Shown here in pieces: positions 59,594 to 60,810 of a DNA stretch of 60,810 bases. The DNA is taken from the NCBI GenBank assembly GCA_910578505.1, contig CAJTPV010000017.1, positions 1 through 60,810 on the forward strand, read 5' to 3'. The translations under genes and the position numbers were made by a program. Every line of letters begins with the position of its first letter. Position 1 is the first letter of the stretch. The notes below the pieces were generated by a model. The model was not told the origin of the DNA. It ran no database searches and saw only the letters and a program-made list of their open reading frames with translations. This DNA comes from an uncultured Oscillospiraceae bacterium. Lineage in GTDB: Bacteria > Bacillota > Clostridia > Oscillospirales > Oscillospiraceae.

Positions 59594-59685
59594 AATCGAT
59601 TACTCCTTCCGTTTGTTCCAAAATTTTTGATACGGTTTCTCTGGTTGCTCTCTTCCCCGCAGGGGGTCTCTGCCGCCGCGCGGCG

Positions 59686-60198
59686 CTACTTTTTCGGGGA
59701 GAGGAACATGGACATGTTCCGGCCTTCCAGCTTGGCCCCCTTATCGACGTTGGCGATCCCGGCGCACTGTTCTGCAAACTTATCCAGGAGCTTCTTTCCG
59801 ATGTCAGTATGGGCCATCTCCCTGCCGCGGAAGCGGACGGACACCTTAACCCGGTTGCCATCGGCCAGGAACTTCTGCGCGTTTTTCAGCTTCACGTTAA
59901 AATCCCCCACATCGATACCGGGGGACATGCGGATCTCCTTGATCTCCACCACATGCTGGTTCTTCCGGGCTTCCTTCTCCCGTTTGCCCTGCTCAAAGCG
60001 GTACTTGCCGTAGTCCATGAGCTTACACACCGGCGGGACCGCCTGGGGAGAGATCTTTACCAGGTCCAGGCCCTTTTCATCAGCGATGCGCAGGGCCTCA
60101 TCTGCGGACATAATGCCCAGCTGTTCTCCGCCGCTGCCGATCAGGCGCAGTTCCTTGTCTCGAATGTCCTCATTCAGTTGATGCATTGCAATGCTAAT
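59686..60198 (-). CDS. infC: Translation initiation factor IF-3, probable AUU start
   Basis: The protein contains the IF-3 N domain (LNEDIRDKELRLIGSGGEQL GI; ADEKGLDLVKISP), linker (YRFEQGKREKEARKNQ) and C domain (IKEIRMSPGIDVGDFNVKLK; VSVRFRGREMAHTDIG). AGGAGG (60209-60214) lies 10 bases before ATT at 60198. The first in-frame ATG (60186) is 22 bases away, and an upstream GTG (60219) would place the ribosome site inside the gene. AUU starts are known for infC and let IF-3 limit its own synthesis. Confidence 0.95.
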   Translation of the reverse strand: MSIAMHQLNEDIRDKELRLIGSGGEQLGIMSADEALRIADEKGLDLVKISPQAVPPVCKLMDYGKYRFEQGKREKEARKNQHVVEIKEIRMSPGIDVGDFNVKLKNAQKFLADGNRVKVSVRFRGREMAHTDIGKKLLDKFAEQCAGIANVDKGAKLEGRNMSMFLSPKK

Positions 60199-60239
60199 AA
60201 CCGAAGCACCTCCTATCACATTTTGCCCTTTTTAACTGG

Positions 60240-60284
60240 GAAACAAAACAAAAAGCGCAGATGCTCCCAATTTTGCACCCGCGC
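60240..60284 (-). terminator. Leader attenuator of infC-rpmI-rplT
   Basis: On the minus strand GCGCGGGTGC (60275-60284) pairs with GCATCTGCGC (60255-60264, two G-T pairs), followed by TTTTTGTTTTG. It lies between promoter and infC, as in the L20 leader of Firmicutes. Confidence 0.75.
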
Positions 60285-60395
60285 AAAGGACAGACGCCCA
60301 CGCCTGGGGCGGCTGCCGTTTGAAATCCATCTTAACCCCTTCACACTTCGCTGGGGGTGAGGCGGATGCACCTGCCTACTTTGTTTTGCGGACTT

Positions 60396-60424
60396 AGTAT
60401 ACCAGCCCCCCGGCGCTTTGTCAA
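60396..60424 (-). promoter_or_regulatory. Promoter of infC-rpmI-rplT
   Basis: TTGACA (60419-60424), 17 bases, TATACT (60396-60401) on the minus strand; about 200 bases of leader precede infC. Confidence 0.85.
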
Positions 60425-60472
60425 GGACTTTTTCGCGAAATTTTTCTTTCACAATTTAACAGGTGTTACTAT

Positions 60473-60810
60473 TCACAGTCCAGGAGAAGAGAGGATATGG
60501 GAGAGGGAGAAAGGACAGCCTTCAGATAAACGAACAAGAGCGGACATCTCGTTGAGGCCATTGCGCCTACAGGTTTCAATATAGCTGAGGATGGCAGCGT
60601 AATAGGCGGCATATTCTTCGGAAAGGAAGTGACCGGAAACTTTCAAATGGGTTTTGGAGCCTCGCAGACTTCGTTCACTCAGATTGTTGGTAACAGGCAA
60701 ATCGAAACAAGTAATCCAAGCGAAATAATTGTTCTTATACTCCATGATACGCAGGAGCAAAGCGGCCTCTTCTTTGTAGTAATAGCGGACGGGATTGGCA
60801 TTGTGCTCCA
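60473..60810 (-). CDS. IS66-family transposase, 3' end only (window edge)
   Basis: The frame enters from the right edge (NANPVRYYYKEEAALLLRIM EY) and contains the IS66 C-terminal signature DLPVTNNLSERSLRGSKTHL KVSGHF, AAYYAAILSYIETCRRNGLN E and ends ...EGCPFSLSHIL. The catalytic glutamate region (LSERSLRG) is included. The upstream part of the gene lies outside the window, so integrity cannot be judged. Confidence 0.85.
   Translation of the reverse strand, partial: EHNANPVRYYYKEEAALLLRIMEYKNNYFAWITCFDLPVTNNLSERSLRGSKTHLKVSGHFLSEEYAAYYAAILSYIETCRRNGLNEMSALVRLSEGCPFSLSHILSSPGL

Overview
The window looks like a chromosomal segment of a GC-rich, strictly anaerobic gut Clostridium relative (class Clostridia, probably Oscillospirales/Oscillospiraceae). 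The signs are class III ribonucleotide reductase with NrdR boxes, glutamate dehydrogenases of the Clostridium symbiosum type, S-layer-homology surface proteins, BlaR/BlaI-type and YetF-type proteins, GGAGG ribosome sites and consensus -35/-10 promoters with 17-base spacers. The taxonomic call is inference.

Layout. 1-1970 is mobile-element debris: the start of an IS1-type gene, a regulator fused to a terminase tail, and a truncated IS110 transposase preceded by a structured region that may be its bridge RNA. 2024-4345 is nrdD. 4623-11882 is a five-gene operon read leftward for cell-surface modification: MBOAT acyltransferase, AlgX-like SGNH protein, SLH-transglutaminase protein, lipoprotein and VanX-like peptidase. 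12156-19194 holds a large solute-binding lipoprotein, three family 2 glycosyltransferases and a secreted stalk-domain protein. 19371-20801 is a MerR cassette in which the regulator and two small membrane proteins end in the same motif. 21307-25217 holds an acyl-ACP thioesterase, oligoendopeptidase F, a DUF5662 protein and a beta-lactamase-fold hydrolase. 25343-28045 encodes two tandem glutamate dehydrogenases, the second lacking the catalytic lysine. 28384-33272 holds DUF4363/DUF421, Uma2, a BlaR1/BlaI-like pair and a CrtO-like membrane protein. 33324-34595 is purA, with a long structured upstream region.

34975-39660 is an AT-richer islet: a hairpin-rich stretch, a broken leucine-rich-repeat gene, a HipA-like kinase with a truncated partner, then upp and a MarR/flavodoxin pair. 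39921-50987 is a decayed carbohydrate locus resembling beta-mannan/galactomannan utilisation loci: LacI regulator, GH36, GH1, SGNH esterase, DUF624, ManA, GH130, ABC permeases, solute-binding protein and the start of a CE2 esterase. Almost every gene in it carries an internal deletion, several of them in frame. The same deletion style continues to 51983 (radical SAM, nitroreductase, HxlR fragments).

52274-56339 holds a NAD(P)-binding protein, a zinc-macrodomain/SirTM sirtuin pair and an FAD dehydrogenase. 56538-58780 is the threonine catabolism operon tdh-kbl. 59003-60198 is infC-rpmI-rplT with an AUU start and a leader attenuator. The right edge is the 3' end of an IS66 transposase. No tRNA, rRNA or CRISPR array was recognised.
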